From Pseudomonas sp. B21_DOA (GTDB lineage Bacteria > Pseudomonadota > Gammaproteobacteria > Pseudomonadales > Pseudomonadaceae): a DNA stretch of 64,000 bases. The DNA lies in the NCBI GenBank assembly GCA_030544685.1, contig CP086683.1:2976001-3040000 (forward strand). The letters are read 5' to 3'. Of the stretch, positions 38,701 to 49,900 are shown in pieces. Position 1 is the stretch's first letter. The number at the start of each line of letters is the position of its first letter. Position numbers and translations under genes: made by a program. The notes beneath the pieces are model-generated. The model did no database searches. It was not told where the DNA came from and saw only the letters and a list, made by a program, of their open reading frames with translations.

Positions 38701-39164
38701 CGTTCCGTCAGCAGACCCGCGCGGCGCTGCAAGCCAGCCTGCCGGATTACATGGTGCCGGGGCATCTGCTGTTGCTGGCGAACCTGCCGCTGACACCGAG
38801 TGGCAAGCTCGACCGCAAGGCCTTGCCAGCGCCGGATCCGGCGCAGTTGCAGGGCGATTATCGCGCCCCGCAATCGCCGGCCGAACAATGTCTGGCGCAG
38901 GTCTGGGCCGAGGTGCTGCACGTGCCGCGTGTGGGCCTGGACGATCACTTTTTTGAACTGGGTGGCCACTCGTTGCTGGCCGCGCAGGTGATCGCCCGGG
39001 TCAAGGAGCAGATGGGTGTGGTGCTGCCGCTGCGCAGCCTGTTCGAAAAACCGCTGCTGGCGGATCTCGCCGAGGTGCTCGGGCAACTGGCCGAGACGAG
39101 CGGCGACGACGACTGGTCCGACCTGGATCAGTTCATGAATGCTTTGCAAGGAGAAGAAGTATGA
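35763..39164 (+). CDS. Pyoverdine side-chain NRPS, module 1 (C-A-T, basic residue)
   Basis: This 1133-aa single-module synthetase has C (about 45-470, active site HHIIADG near 182), A (about 500-1010, GSTGRPKG near 668) and T (LGGHSLLA, Ser near 1070). There is no epimerase, so an L residue is expected. Specificity residues read against GrsA are D-G-E-D-H-G-T-V-V. The acidic residues at positions 239 and 278 suggest a basic substrate, Lys in the pseudobactin B10 model. As first side-chain module it should accept the chain from PvdL. Its TGA overlaps the next ATG. Confidence 0.92.
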   Translation: MNAADAQKLARRFIELPQDKRRLFLAGMAREGIDFAQLPMTACDGIAERDGLSYAQQRMWFLWQLEPTSAAYNLPMAVRLEGDLNVEALEQAFSRLAARHECLRTTFGQDGERAFQRVAAPQPLKLPVTDLSELPQAQRWPLAQQHMMAEATQAFDLQNGPLLSLRLLRLAAQEHVLLLTLHHIIADGWSMNILIDEFMRTYDALVAGREPTLAPLTVQYRDYALWQRSWLEAGERERQLDYWRTQLGDEHPVLELPTDRAYPAQASHQGARLETVIDAALREELKNLAQRQGVTLFVVLLAAFKTLLHRYSGQTDIRVGGLIANRTRSETEGLIGFFVNTQILRSAVTAQTPFTELLQNLRQAALGAQAHQDLPFDALIEALQPARSQSHNPLFQVMFNHQPLVTDLHQAQLASGLRVGYLSEEQLAGSARQHAATSDLMLDTREEGEQLFAAFTYATDIFDAATIAALAGHWRNILQSVCRDPQQLIGEVTMLADSERQALIQATAPVPRFTSVQSLFEAQVARTAQAPAVLLATAPAPTFSYDELNSRSNRLAHQLRAQGVGPDVLVGVALERSLELAVALLAVLKAGGAYVPLDPQTPVERLRHVLADSGLKLLLSDQQSLASLPPLDGIECLCLEQLPASEQSDNLPVTVEADNLAYVIYTSGSTGRPKGVAVSHGALSEFIARAIDYSDLREGDRVLQFATSSFDGFVEQFFPPLCHGASVVMRDAPLWDSATLHQVIIDHGITLADLPAAYWYWLVQEYAAKPPASFGALRQIHVGGEAMAVDGLRLWQQAGLGHVRLLNTYGPTEATVVSTIHDCTALTAQDVSWRGMPIGLGLAARRLYVLDDDLNLLPQGAVGELYIGGPGLARGYQRQPSLSAERFIADPFADGQRLYRTGDRARLRSDGALEYVGRVDHQVKIRGFRIELGEIESRLQQSPGVREAVVLAVPFAGGAQLVAYVVTEPAVLASAATQTAFRQQTRAALQASLPDYMVPGHLLLLANLPLTPSGKLDRKALPAPDPAQLQGDYRAPQSPAEQCLAQVWAEVLHVPRVGLDDHFFELGGHSLLAAQVIARVKEQMGVVLPLRSLFEKPLLADLAEVLGQLAETSGDDDWSDLDQFMNALQGEEV

Positions 39165-42100
39165 GCGGCACGATGGCGGAACGTATTGCAAAAGGTTCGT
39201 CGGCCTGCCGCTGGAACAGCGTCGGCTGTTTCTCGCCAAGCTGCGCGAGGAGGGCAAGGATTTCAGCCTGTTGCCGCTGCCGGTCAGCCGCCACGACTGC
39301 GCGCAGATTCCCTGTCGTTCGCCCAGCAACGCCTGCTGTTTCTCTGGCAACTGGAACCGCACAGCGCCGCATACAATATGGCCGCTGGCTTGCGTCTGAA
39401 AGGCCGGCTGGATGAGTCGGCCCTGAGCCGCTCGTTCGATCATCTGCTGGCGCGCCATGAAGTGTTGCGCACGGTGTTTCACACCGACGGTGATCAAGCG
39501 CATCAGCTGATTCTCGAGCAGCAAAGTATTGCGCTGGAACGCTTCGATCTGACCGGTACCGCCGCGCAAGAGCGCGAAGAACTGCTCGCGCAACACGTGC
39601 AAGACGTCACCGCGCAACCGTTCGATCTGCGCCACGGCCCGTTGTTGCGCGCCAGTCTGTTTGCTCTGGCCGACGATGAGTTCGTGCTGGTGGTGAGCAT
39701 GCATCACATCGTCTCCGATGGCTGGTCGATGGACGTCATGGTCAAGGAGTTCGTGCAGTGCTATCCGGCGTTCAGCCTGCAGCGCGAACCGCAATTGCCG
39801 GCGCTGCCGTTGCAATACGCTGACTACGCGATCTGGCAGCGGCGCTGGCTGGAGGCCGGCGAGGGCGAACGCCAGCTCGACTACTGGCGTCAGCAACTGG
39901 GCGACGAACATCCGCTGCTGGAAGTGGCGCCGGACTTTGCCCGACCGCTGACACAAAGCTTTGCAGGACAGACCCTGAGTTTCGATTTCGGTGCTGACCT
40001 TTCGCAGCAGCTCAATGCCTTCGCGCGCAGCCAGGGCATCAGCCTGTTCATGCTGGTGCTGGCCGGGTTCTCGCTGTTCCTTTCGCGTCTGGCCGGCGAG
40101 CGCGACATTCGTGTCGGCGTGCCGAATGCCAACCGTGGCCGCGCCGAAGTCGAGGGGCTGATCGGTTTCTTCGTCAACACTCAGGTGCTGCGCTGCCAGG
40201 TCGATGAGCGCGGCAGTTTCGCCGATTTGCTCGCGCAGGTGCGTGAAGCGGCGTTCGGCGCGCAGGCGCATCAGGAATTGCCGTTCGAGCAACTGGTCGA
40301 CGAATTGGTCGCCGAACGCACACTGGGCCACAACCCGTTGTTCCAGGCCAAGTTCAACCAGAACGTCGGTATGCAGAAACAGCGCTCGATGGCTTTGCCC
40401 GGCCTGACCGTCAGCGAATACCCGCTGGCCAAGGACGGCACGCATTTCGATCTGGCGCTGGACATCACCGACGACGGCGCACTGATCCATGGCCAGCTGA
40501 CCTACGCCAGCGATCTCTATCGGGCGGAAACGGTCGCCGGTTTTGTACCGATGTTGCTGGATCTGTTTACACAGTTGCTCAACTCGCCGCAGGCGCCATT
40601 GCACACGGTTGCCACACCACGGCCTGCTGCGCTTGCCATTCACCGCGAACCGGCGTTGACGGTGTTGCAGCACTGGACGCGTGAAGTGGCCCGGCAGCCG
40701 CAGGCGCTGGCCGCTCGTGATCTGCAGAAGACAATGACGTTCCAGGCGCTGGATCAGGATGCCAATCGTCTCGCCCATTATTTGCGTGCGCAGGGCGTCA
40801 ACGTTGGCGACCCGGTGGCGGTGCTGCTCGAGCGTTCGCTGGACTGGCTGACTTGCCTGCTGGCGATTCTCAAGGCTGGCGCGGTGTACATGCCGCTCGA
40901 CGTCAAGGCGCCGAGCGCGCGCCTGAAGCAGATGCTCGGCGCTGCGCAGGCGCGGGCGCTGATCGGTGCTGAAGGCGACGCACGGCTCAGCGAATTGGCG
41001 GGTGAGGGCTGTCAGGGCCTAGAGTTTGTACCGGAGCAATGGCAGTCGCTGCCGGCGTCTGCGCCTGAGCTGACGCTGCATGCGCAATCGCCGGCCTACG
41101 TGATTCACACCTCCGGTTCCACCGGGCAACCCAAGGGCGTGCTGGTCAGCCACGGCGCGCTGGGCAGTTATGTGCGCGGCGTCCTCGAGCGTCTGGCGCC
41201 GGCGCCCGAGGTGAGCATGGCGCTGGTCTCGACCACCGCCGCCGACCTGGGCTTCACCGTGCTGTTCGGCGCGCTGTGCTCGGGCCGACTGCTGCATGTG
41301 CTGCCGGAAGAACTCGGTTTCGACCCGGACCACTTTGCCGAATACATGGCCCGCCACCGTGTCGGTGTGCTGAAAATCGTTCCCGGACATCTGGCCGCGC
41401 TGTTGCAGGCGGCCAAGCCTGCCGACGTGCTGCCGGAACACGCGCTGATCGTCGGCGGCGAAGCCTGTTCGCCGGCGCTGGTCGAGCGTGTGCAGCAACT
41501 GAAACCGGGCTGCCGCCTGATCAACCACTACGGGCCGAGCGAAACCACCGTGGGTGTGCTGACTCATGAGGTCGAAGTGCTTGCCGCACAAGCACGCAGC
41601 GTTCCAGTCGGCACGGCGTTGGCCGGTGCGCATGTCTATGTGCTCGACGATGTGCTCAACCTGGTGGCCGATCAGGTTGCCGGTGAGCTGTACATCGGCG
41701 GCGACAGCGTTGCCCTTGGCTACCTGAATCAGCCGGCACTGACCGCCGAACGCTTCCTGCCCGACCCGTTCGGCGCACCGGGCGCGCGGGTCTACCGCAG
41801 CGGCGACCGGGTCCGGCGCAATCGCGAGCAGGCAGTGGAATTCATCGGTCGTGCCGACGATCAGGTCAAAGTGCGCGGCTACCGTGTGGAGCCTGCGGAA
41901 GTCGCGCGGCTGTTGCTCAGCCTCGATGGCGTCAGCGAAGCCGCCGTGCTCGCGCTGCCAATGGATGACGATCCGGCGCGCCTGCAACTGCTGGCGTGGT
42001 GCGTGCCGGCACTGGGCGTGAAGGTGCAGGCGCAGGAGCTGCGCGAACAATTGCAGGCGCGGCTGCCGGATTACATGGTGCCGGCACAGTTGCTGTTGCT

Positions 42101-45100
42101 GGAAAAGCTGCCGCTGACTGCCAACGGCAAACTCGACAAGCGTGCCTTGCCAGTGCCCGGCGTGGTTAGCCAGCAGTTCGTCGCGCCGGTCGGTGAGATC
42201 GAGGAAAAACTGGCGGCGATCTGGGCCGAGGTGCTCAAGCTCGAACGGGTCGGCAGCAGCGATAACTTCTTTGAACTGGGCGGCGACTCGATCCTCAGCT
42301 TGCAGATCATCGCCCGGGCCAAGCGCCAGGGCATCAAGCTCAGCCCCAAGCAGTTGTTCGAAAAACAGACCATCGGCCAATTGGCTGCCGTGGCCAGACT
42401 GATCGAAGCCAAACCGGCTGCCGTCGCCGCACCTGTGGCACGTGGGCCGTTGCCGTTGCTGCCGATTCAGGTGCGCTTCTTCGACACGCCGATTGCCCAG
42501 CGCCAGCACTGGAACCAGTCGGTGATGCTGCAACCGACCCTGGCGCTGGACGCCGTACATTTGCGTAAGGCGCTGGCGGCGCTGGTCGAGCAGCACGAAG
42601 CGCTGGCCTTGAGCTTTGTGCAGTCGGGCGATAGCTGGCAGGCGTTGCCGCAGACTCAGCGCGATGCCGAACTGCTTTGGCTGCGCGAGCTGGACAGTCT
42701 CGATGCCTTGCCGGCCGTGGCCGACGCGGCGCAGCGCAGCCTCGATTTGCAACGCGGGCACTTGCTGCGCGCGGTGCTGGTCACTCTGCCGAATGCCGAG
42801 CAGCGTTTGTTGCTGGTGATTCATCACCTGGTGGTCGACGGCGTGTCGTGGCGCATTCTGCTTGAGGACTTGCAGCAGTCTTACCAGGCATTGGCGGCGG
42901 GGACGGCGGCGGTGTTGCCAGGCCAGAGCAGTTCGCTGCACAACTGGGCCGAGCAGTTGCATCGTTATGCGCAGAGTGAAGCGCTTGCCGGCGAACGCGA
43001 TTATTGGCGCCAGACCCTGGCGGCGGAAGACGCGGCACTGCCACAAGATTTCGCCGTGGACAGCCAGACCCGCGCCCAGGCCGCTCGCGCCAGTACGCGC
43101 CTGAGCCAGACATTGACCGACAAGCTGCTGAAAGTCGCCCCGGCGGCGTACCGCACGCAGATCAACGACCTGTTGCTGACGGCTTTGGCGCGGGTGCTGT
43201 GTGACTGGAGCGAGCAGCCGTCGGTGTTGATCCAGCTCGAAGGCCATGGTCGTGAAGACCTGTTCGACGACATCGACCTGAGCCGCACGGTCGGCTGGTT
43301 CAGCAGCCTGTTCCCGGTGCGCCTGACCCCGCAGACGAGTCCCGCTGCATCGCTGTGTGCGATCAAGGAACAACTGCGCGCGGTGCCGGGCAAAGGCATC
43401 GGTTATGGCGTGCTGCGTTACCTCACGCGTGCAGCCGAGTTGCAGACGCTGGCGCAACCACGGGTGACCTTCAATTACCTCGGTCAGTTCGACGGCGCGT
43501 TCAGCGCTGAGCAGGGCGCGTTGTTCGTGCCAAGCGCTGACAGCACCGGCGCCAATCAGGATGGGCAAGCGCCGCTGGGCAATTGGCTGAGCGTCGACGG
43601 ACAGGTTCTCGGTGGTGAGCTGGAACTGACCTGGACCTTCGGCAGCGGCATGTACCGCGCCGAGACCATTGAGGCGCTGGCCGAGGCTTACCGCCGCGAA
43701 CTGCAACGCCTGATCGAACATTGCTGCGCGAGCGGGGCAGGTGGCGTGACTCCTTCGGATTTCAACCTCGCCAACCTGACCCAGGCGCAGCTGTCGGCAT
43801 TGCCGATTGCGCCGCGTGACATCGTCGATCTGTACCCGCTGTCGCCGATGCAGCAAGGCATTCTGTTCCACAGCCGCAACGAGCCGGACAGTCCGGCCTA
43901 TACCAATCAGCTGCGCGTCGACGTCGAGCAGCTCGACGCCGAGCGCTTCCGCCAGGCTTGGCAGCAGACCCTCGAAGCCCACGATATTCTGCGTACGGCG
44001 TTCGTCTGGCCGCAGGATGCCGCCGCGCCGGTGCAAGTGGTGCGCAGCCGCGTGCAGATGCCGTGGCAGGTGCAGGACTGGCGCGGTCGCGCTGGCCTGG
44101 ATGTCGCGCTTGATCATCTCGCCACTGAAGATCTGCATAACGGCTTCGATCTGCTCGATGCACCGCTGTTGCGCGTGACGTTGGTGCGCACCGATGAGCA
44201 CACTCATCACCTGATCTACACCTGCCATCACATCCTGATGGACGGCTGGAGCACTTCGCAGTTGTTCGGCGAAGTGCTGCAACGTTACGCCGGCATCGTG
44301 CCGAGCGCAGGGCAGGGGCGTTATCGCGATTACATCGAATGGCTCGGCCAGCGTGATCAGCAGGCCAGTCGACAGTTCTGGAGTGCGGCGCTGGCGGACC
44401 TTGAACAGCCGACGCGACTGGCCAGCGCCATGCCGGTCCGGCACGCGGCCAGCGGCTATGCCGATCACGAGCATGTGTTCAGCGAGCCGCTGACCGCCGA
44501 TCTCAACCGCTTCGCCCGCGAGCAGAAAGTCACCCTCAACACGCTGGTACAAGCGGCGTGGCTGCTGCTGTTGCAGCGCTACACCGGCCAAAATCACGTG
44601 GCGTTTGGCGCGACGGTCGCCGGACGGCCAACCGATTTGCCGGGCGTCGAACAACAGATCGGTCTGTTCATCAACACCTTGCCAGTGGTGGCAGCGCCAT
44701 CGCCGGAGATCGGCGTCAGCCAATGGCTGCAACAGGTGCAAAACCTCAATCTGGCCGTGCGCGAGCACGAACACACGCCGCTGTATGACATTCAGCGCTG
44801 GGCCGGTACGGGCGCCGGGGCGTTGTTCGACAGCATTCTGGTGTTCGAAAACTACCCGATGGCCGAGGCGTTGGCGCAGGGCCCTGAGACGGGCCTGAAG
44901 TTCTCGGCAATCCGCCGGCAGGAGCAGACCAACTATCCGCTGACGCTGGTGGCGATCACCGGCCGCGAGCTGAGTCTGGGCATAAGTTACGATCAGGCCA
45001 GCTTCGACGCTCAAGCGATCCGCGCGTTGAGTGCGCAGTTGCAAGGCCTGCTCGAGCAGTTCCTCGCCGACGCCACGCAGCCGCTAGGCGCGCTGCAACT

Positions 45101-46981
45101 GCTCGCCGAGCCACAACGGCAAAAGTAATTGAGTGGGGCAAGGCGCCGGTTGCCACGCCGGATCAACGCACGGTGCTGGCGCACATCGCCGCGCAGGTGC
45201 AACGTCAGCCGCAGGCGAACGCGGTGCTGTTCGCTGAGCAGTCCATCGATTACCAAAGCCTCGATACCCGGGCCAATCGTCTGGCGCACAAGCTGCAAGG
45301 CATGGGCGTCGGGCCGGAAGTGCGCGTCGGCGTGTGCATGCGCCGCACGCCGCAGATGCTGGTCGGCTTGCTGGCGATCCTCAAGGCCGGTGGCGCTTAT
45401 GTGCCGCTTGACCCGGATTATCCGCAGGAGCGCTTGCTGCACATGCTCGACGACAGTCGCGCGGCGGTGCTGCTCACTGAGCCAGCGGCGTTGGCGATGC
45501 TGCCTGAAACTTTGAGCGCACAGGTGCTGCTGGTGGACGAGAACGTCGCCAGCGAATGCCCGGCCACTGCGCCGCTGGTTAACCTCGCGGCTGAAAATCT
45601 GGCGTACGTGATCTACACCTCCGGCTCCACCGGCAAACCGAAAGGCGTAGCCATCAGCCACGGCAATCTGTCGGCGCTGATTCAGTGGTCAGCGGGTGTC
45701 TATCGCGAAGAACAATTGTGCGGCGTGCTCGCTTCGACGTCGATCTGCTTCGATCTGTCGGTGTGGGAAATCTTCGTCACGCTGGCCTGCGGTGGCTGTC
45801 TGATATTGGCCGACAACGCCCTGGCGCTGGCCGATTTGCCGGCGCGCGAGCAGGTCACGCTGATCAATACCGTGCCGTCGGCGATTGCCGCGTTGCAACG
45901 GGCGGGACAGATTCCGGCTTCGGTCGGCACCATCAATCTGGCCGGCGAACCGCTCAAGCAGAGTCTGGTTGACAGCCTCTACGCCAGCACTCAGGTGCGG
46001 CAGGTCTACGACCTCTACGGGCCGTCGGAGGACACCACTTATTCGACTTTCACCCTGCGCACGCCGCAGGGGCGGGCGAACATCGGTCGGCCGCTGGATA
46101 ACACCGTGGCCTACCTGCTCGACAGTCAGTTGCAGGTGCTGCCCGAGGGCGTGGCGGCCGAGCTGTACCTCGCTGGCGCCGGGGTGACGCGCGGCTATCT
46201 GCGCCGCGCCGCGCTGACCGCCGAACGCTTTGTGCCGAATCCTTACTCGAGCAACGGCGAGCGCCTGTACCGCACCGGCGATCTGGTGCGCCAGGGCGAC
46301 GATGGCAACATCGAGTACATCGGTCGCGCCGACCATCAGGTGAAAATTCGCGGTTTCCGCATCGAGCTCAGCGAGATCGAAGCACGCGTGTTGGAACTCG
46401 ACGATATTCGCGAGGCGGTGGTACTGGCGCAGGACGGCGCCGCCGGCAAACACCTGCATGCCTACCTCGTCGCGGCGCCGGACAGCGAGCGGTCGACACT
46501 GACCGAGCGGGTACGCAATGCGCTGGCCAGTCGCTTGCCGGCGCATATGCTGCCGGGGCATCTGCACCTGATCGCCGCGATCCCGCTGACGCCCAACGGC
46601 AAGCTCGATCGCAAGGCGCTGATGGCGTTGGGCGAGAGCCCGACGCAGGAGCAATACCAGGCGCCGCAAAGCGATCTGCAATGGGAGGTGGCGACGATCT
46701 GGCAGGAGGTTCTGGAAGTCGAGCGGGTAGGGCTGGCGGACAACTTCTTCCAGCTCGGCGGCCATTCGTTATTGGCGACGCTGGTGGTGACCCGGGTGCA
46801 GGAGCGCCTCGGCGACAAGGTGCCGCTCAAGGCGTTGTTCGAAACCGACACCCTCAAGGAGTTCTGCGCGCGGATCGAAGCGCTGCGCGTCGAAATGTCG
46901 CCCGTTCAGGATGAATTGGCTAAATCACTGGAGGCCCTCAAACGTCTATCCCTCGATGATCTGGAAAAACTGATTTCTTGA
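39161..46981 (+). CDS. Pyoverdine side-chain NRPS, modules 2-3 (C-A-T-E-C-A-T; Asp, Ala), three frameshifts
   Basis: The restored protein is about 2607 aa from MSGTMAERIAK. Breaks lie at A4 39190-39193 (healed: IAKRFVGLPLEQRR), C3 39310-39312 (QIPLSFAQQRLL) and A4 45121-45124 (QRQKVIEWGKAP). Module 2 has code D-L-T-K-I-G-H-V-G, the Asp type, T motif LGGDSILS (Ser near 1045), then an epimerase (HHLVVDGVSW near 1222). Module 3 has a D-accepting-type C (YPLSPMQQGILFH), code D-L-W-N-N-A-L-T-Y, close to an Ala code, and T motif LGGHSLL. Expected residues: D-(OH)Asp and L-Ala. Confidence 0.9.
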
Positions 46982-46994
46982 GAGGGAAAAACGC

Positions 46995-49900
46995 GTGCAA
47001 GAGTTAATCGAGTCGGTAGGACAACTTTCGGCTAAGCAAAGAAAGGCTCTGGCGGTTCTGCTCAAGCAGAAAGGCGTCAACCTCTTTGACATTGCCCCGG
47101 TTTTCAAGCGCACGGCTGAAGAGCCGTTGCTGCTGTCCTACGCTCAGCAGCGCCAGTGGTTCCTCTGGCAGTGGGCACCGCACAGCGCGGCCTACAACAT
47201 TCCGACGGCCCTGCGCTTGCAAGGGCCGCTGGATGTGCCGGCACTGGAACGCAGCGTCGAGGCGCTGATCGAGCGCCACGAAACCTTGCGCACGGTGTTC
47301 TCTCAAGACAGCGCGCAACCCTTGCAAGTGGTCCTGCCCGCAGGACCTTTTACTCTCGATATTCATCACCTGAGCGCTGATCTGGCGAATGACCCGGAGC
47401 ACTCGATCGAAGCTTTCGTCCAGACCCAGAGCCAAAAGACTTTCGACCTGCAGCACGGCCCGTTGCTGCGTGCCGCGCTGCTGCAGGTCAACCCCGATGA
47501 CCATGTGCTGGTGCTGACCCTGCACCACATTGTTTCCGATGGCTGGTCGCTGCAAGTGATGATCGAGGAACTGGTGCAGCTCTATGCCGGTTTCAACCTC
47601 GGTCACGACGCCGGTCTGCCGGCCCTGCCGATTCAATACGCCGATTACGCCTTGTGGCAGCGCCAGTGGATGGAGGCCGGTGAGCAGGAGCGCCAACTGG
47701 CCTACTGGCAGGAAAAGCTCGGCGGCGAACAACCGGTGCTGGAACTGCCGCTGGATCGCCCGCGCGCGGTCGATCAAAGCTTTGCCGGCGCCAGCCATAA
47801 CCTGATTCTCGACACGGCGCTAAGCAATGCCCTCAAGGCCTTTGCCCGGCAGGAAAACGTCACCCTGTTCGTGTTGCTGCTGGCTTCGTTTCAGGCCTTG
47901 CTGCATCGCTACAGCGGACAAAGCGATATCCGTGTCGGCGTGCCGGTGGCCAACCGTGGCCGGGTGGAAATCGAGCGGTTGATTGGCTTCTTCGTCAACA
48001 CCCAGGTGCTCAAGGCGGACATCGACGCAGAGCTGCCGTTTATCGAACTGCTGCGTCAGGTCAAACAGACGGCGCAGGAGGCGCAGGCGCATCAGGATTT
48101 GCCCTTCGAGCAACTGGTCGAAGCGCTGGAACCGGGCCGCAGCCTCAGCCACAGTCCGCTGTTCCAGGTGATGTTCAACCACCAGGCCGAGCGCCGTGCC
48201 AGCGTCGCCACGCGCCTGAACGGCCTGAACATCGAACCGCTGGAGTGGCAGAGCCAGACTGCGCAATTCGACCTGACCCTTAACACCACCGAACAGGCCC
48301 ACGGCATCGAAGCGGTGCTCAAGTACGCCACTGACCTGTTCGACGCAGCGACCATCGAGCGCCTGGCGCAGCACTGGACCGCGCTTTTGCAAGCGATCGT
48401 CGCCGAGCCGGCCCAGCGCATCGGCCAGTTGCCAATGCTCGATGCAGGCCAGCAGCAACAGCTGTTAGCCCTATGGAATCCGCCGCTGATTGAACAACCG
48501 CTGACCCAGTGCCTCCAGCAAGCCATCGAGGTCCAGGCTGAGCTGCATGCCGATGCGGTGGCGGTGACCTTTGTCGGGCAGCGCCTCACCTACGCAGAAC
48601 TCAACCGCCGCGCTAATCAGTGGGCGCACACCCTGATCGAACGAGGTGTCGGCCCGGACGTGCGCGTCGGCGTTGCGGTCGAGCGTTCGCTGGACATGAT
48701 CGTCGCCATTCTCGCGGTGCTGAAGGCCGGCGGCGCCTATGTCCCGCTGGACCCGAGCTACCCGGATGACCGCTTGGGCTACATGATCGACGACAGCGGC
48801 ATTCACTTGCTGTTGACCCAGGGCCATTTGCTCGGGCAATTGCCGCTGCCGCCGGGGCTGGTCTGCCTCGATCTGGATCAGGCGCCGGAACACGGCATCG
48901 CAAGCAACCCGCCATGCCTGACCACGCCGGACAATCTGGCCTACGTCATCTACACCTCCGGTTCCACCGGCAAACCTAAGGGCGCGCTGCTGCCGCACGG
49001 CAACGTGATGCGTCTGTTCAGCGCCACCGAGCAACGGTTCGATTTCGGCGCGCAGGACAGCTGGACGCTGTTCCATTCCTACGCGTTCGACTTTTCCGTG
49101 TGGGAGATTTTCGGCGCGCTGTTGTACGGCGGCAAACTGGTGGTCGTGCCGCACGATGTCAGCCGTTCGCCGGAAGATTTCTACACGCTGCTGTGCGATG
49201 AAAATGTCACGGTGCTGAACCAGACACCTTCGGCATTCAAACCACTGATGCAGGTCGCCTGCGAGTCGAGCCGCAGCAATGCCCTGCGTTACGTGGTGTT
49301 CGGCGGCGAGGCGCTGGAAGTACAAAATCTGCGTCCGTGGTTCGAGCGTTTTGGCGACCGCGCGCCGACGCTGATCAACATGTACGGCATCACCGAAACC
49401 ACCGTGCACGTGACCTACCGGCTGTTGTCGCTGGCGGATCTGCAGAGCAATCACAGCAGCCCGATCGGCGCACCGATTGTCGACCTGTCGTGGTACTTGC
49501 TCGACAGCTCGCTCAACCTGGTGCCACAAGGCTGCATCGGCGAGTTGTACATTGCTGGCGCCGGTCTGGCCCGTGGTTATCTGAATCAGGCCGGCATGAC
49601 CGCCACCCGCTTCGTGCCCGACCCGTTCAACCGCAAGGCTGGCCAGCGTCTGTACCGTACCGGCGACCTCGCACGCCTGCGCGGCGATGGGGTGATCGAG
49701 TACATCGGCCGTATCGACCACCAAGTGAAGATCCGTGGCTTCCGTATCGAGCTCGGTGAAATCGAAGCGCAACTGCTCAAGCATCCGCAGGTGCGCGAAG
49801 CGGTAGTGCTGGCGGTGGACGGCCTCAGCGGTCAGCAACTGGCGACCTGGGTCGTGCCGGTTGAGGCATTGAACGCGGACGAGCAGGGCGCGCTGCGCGA

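Noticed and set aside
37005..40778. Minus-strand frame of 1257 codons crossing the first two NRPS genes
   Set aside because: Shadow of the sense genes; no ribosome-binding site or domain.
39161..46981. A natural split of the second NRPS into several separate genes
   Set aside because: All three breaks are one-base shifts inside continuous domains and are healed by one base in a homopolymer; no start sites or linkers are present at the breaks.
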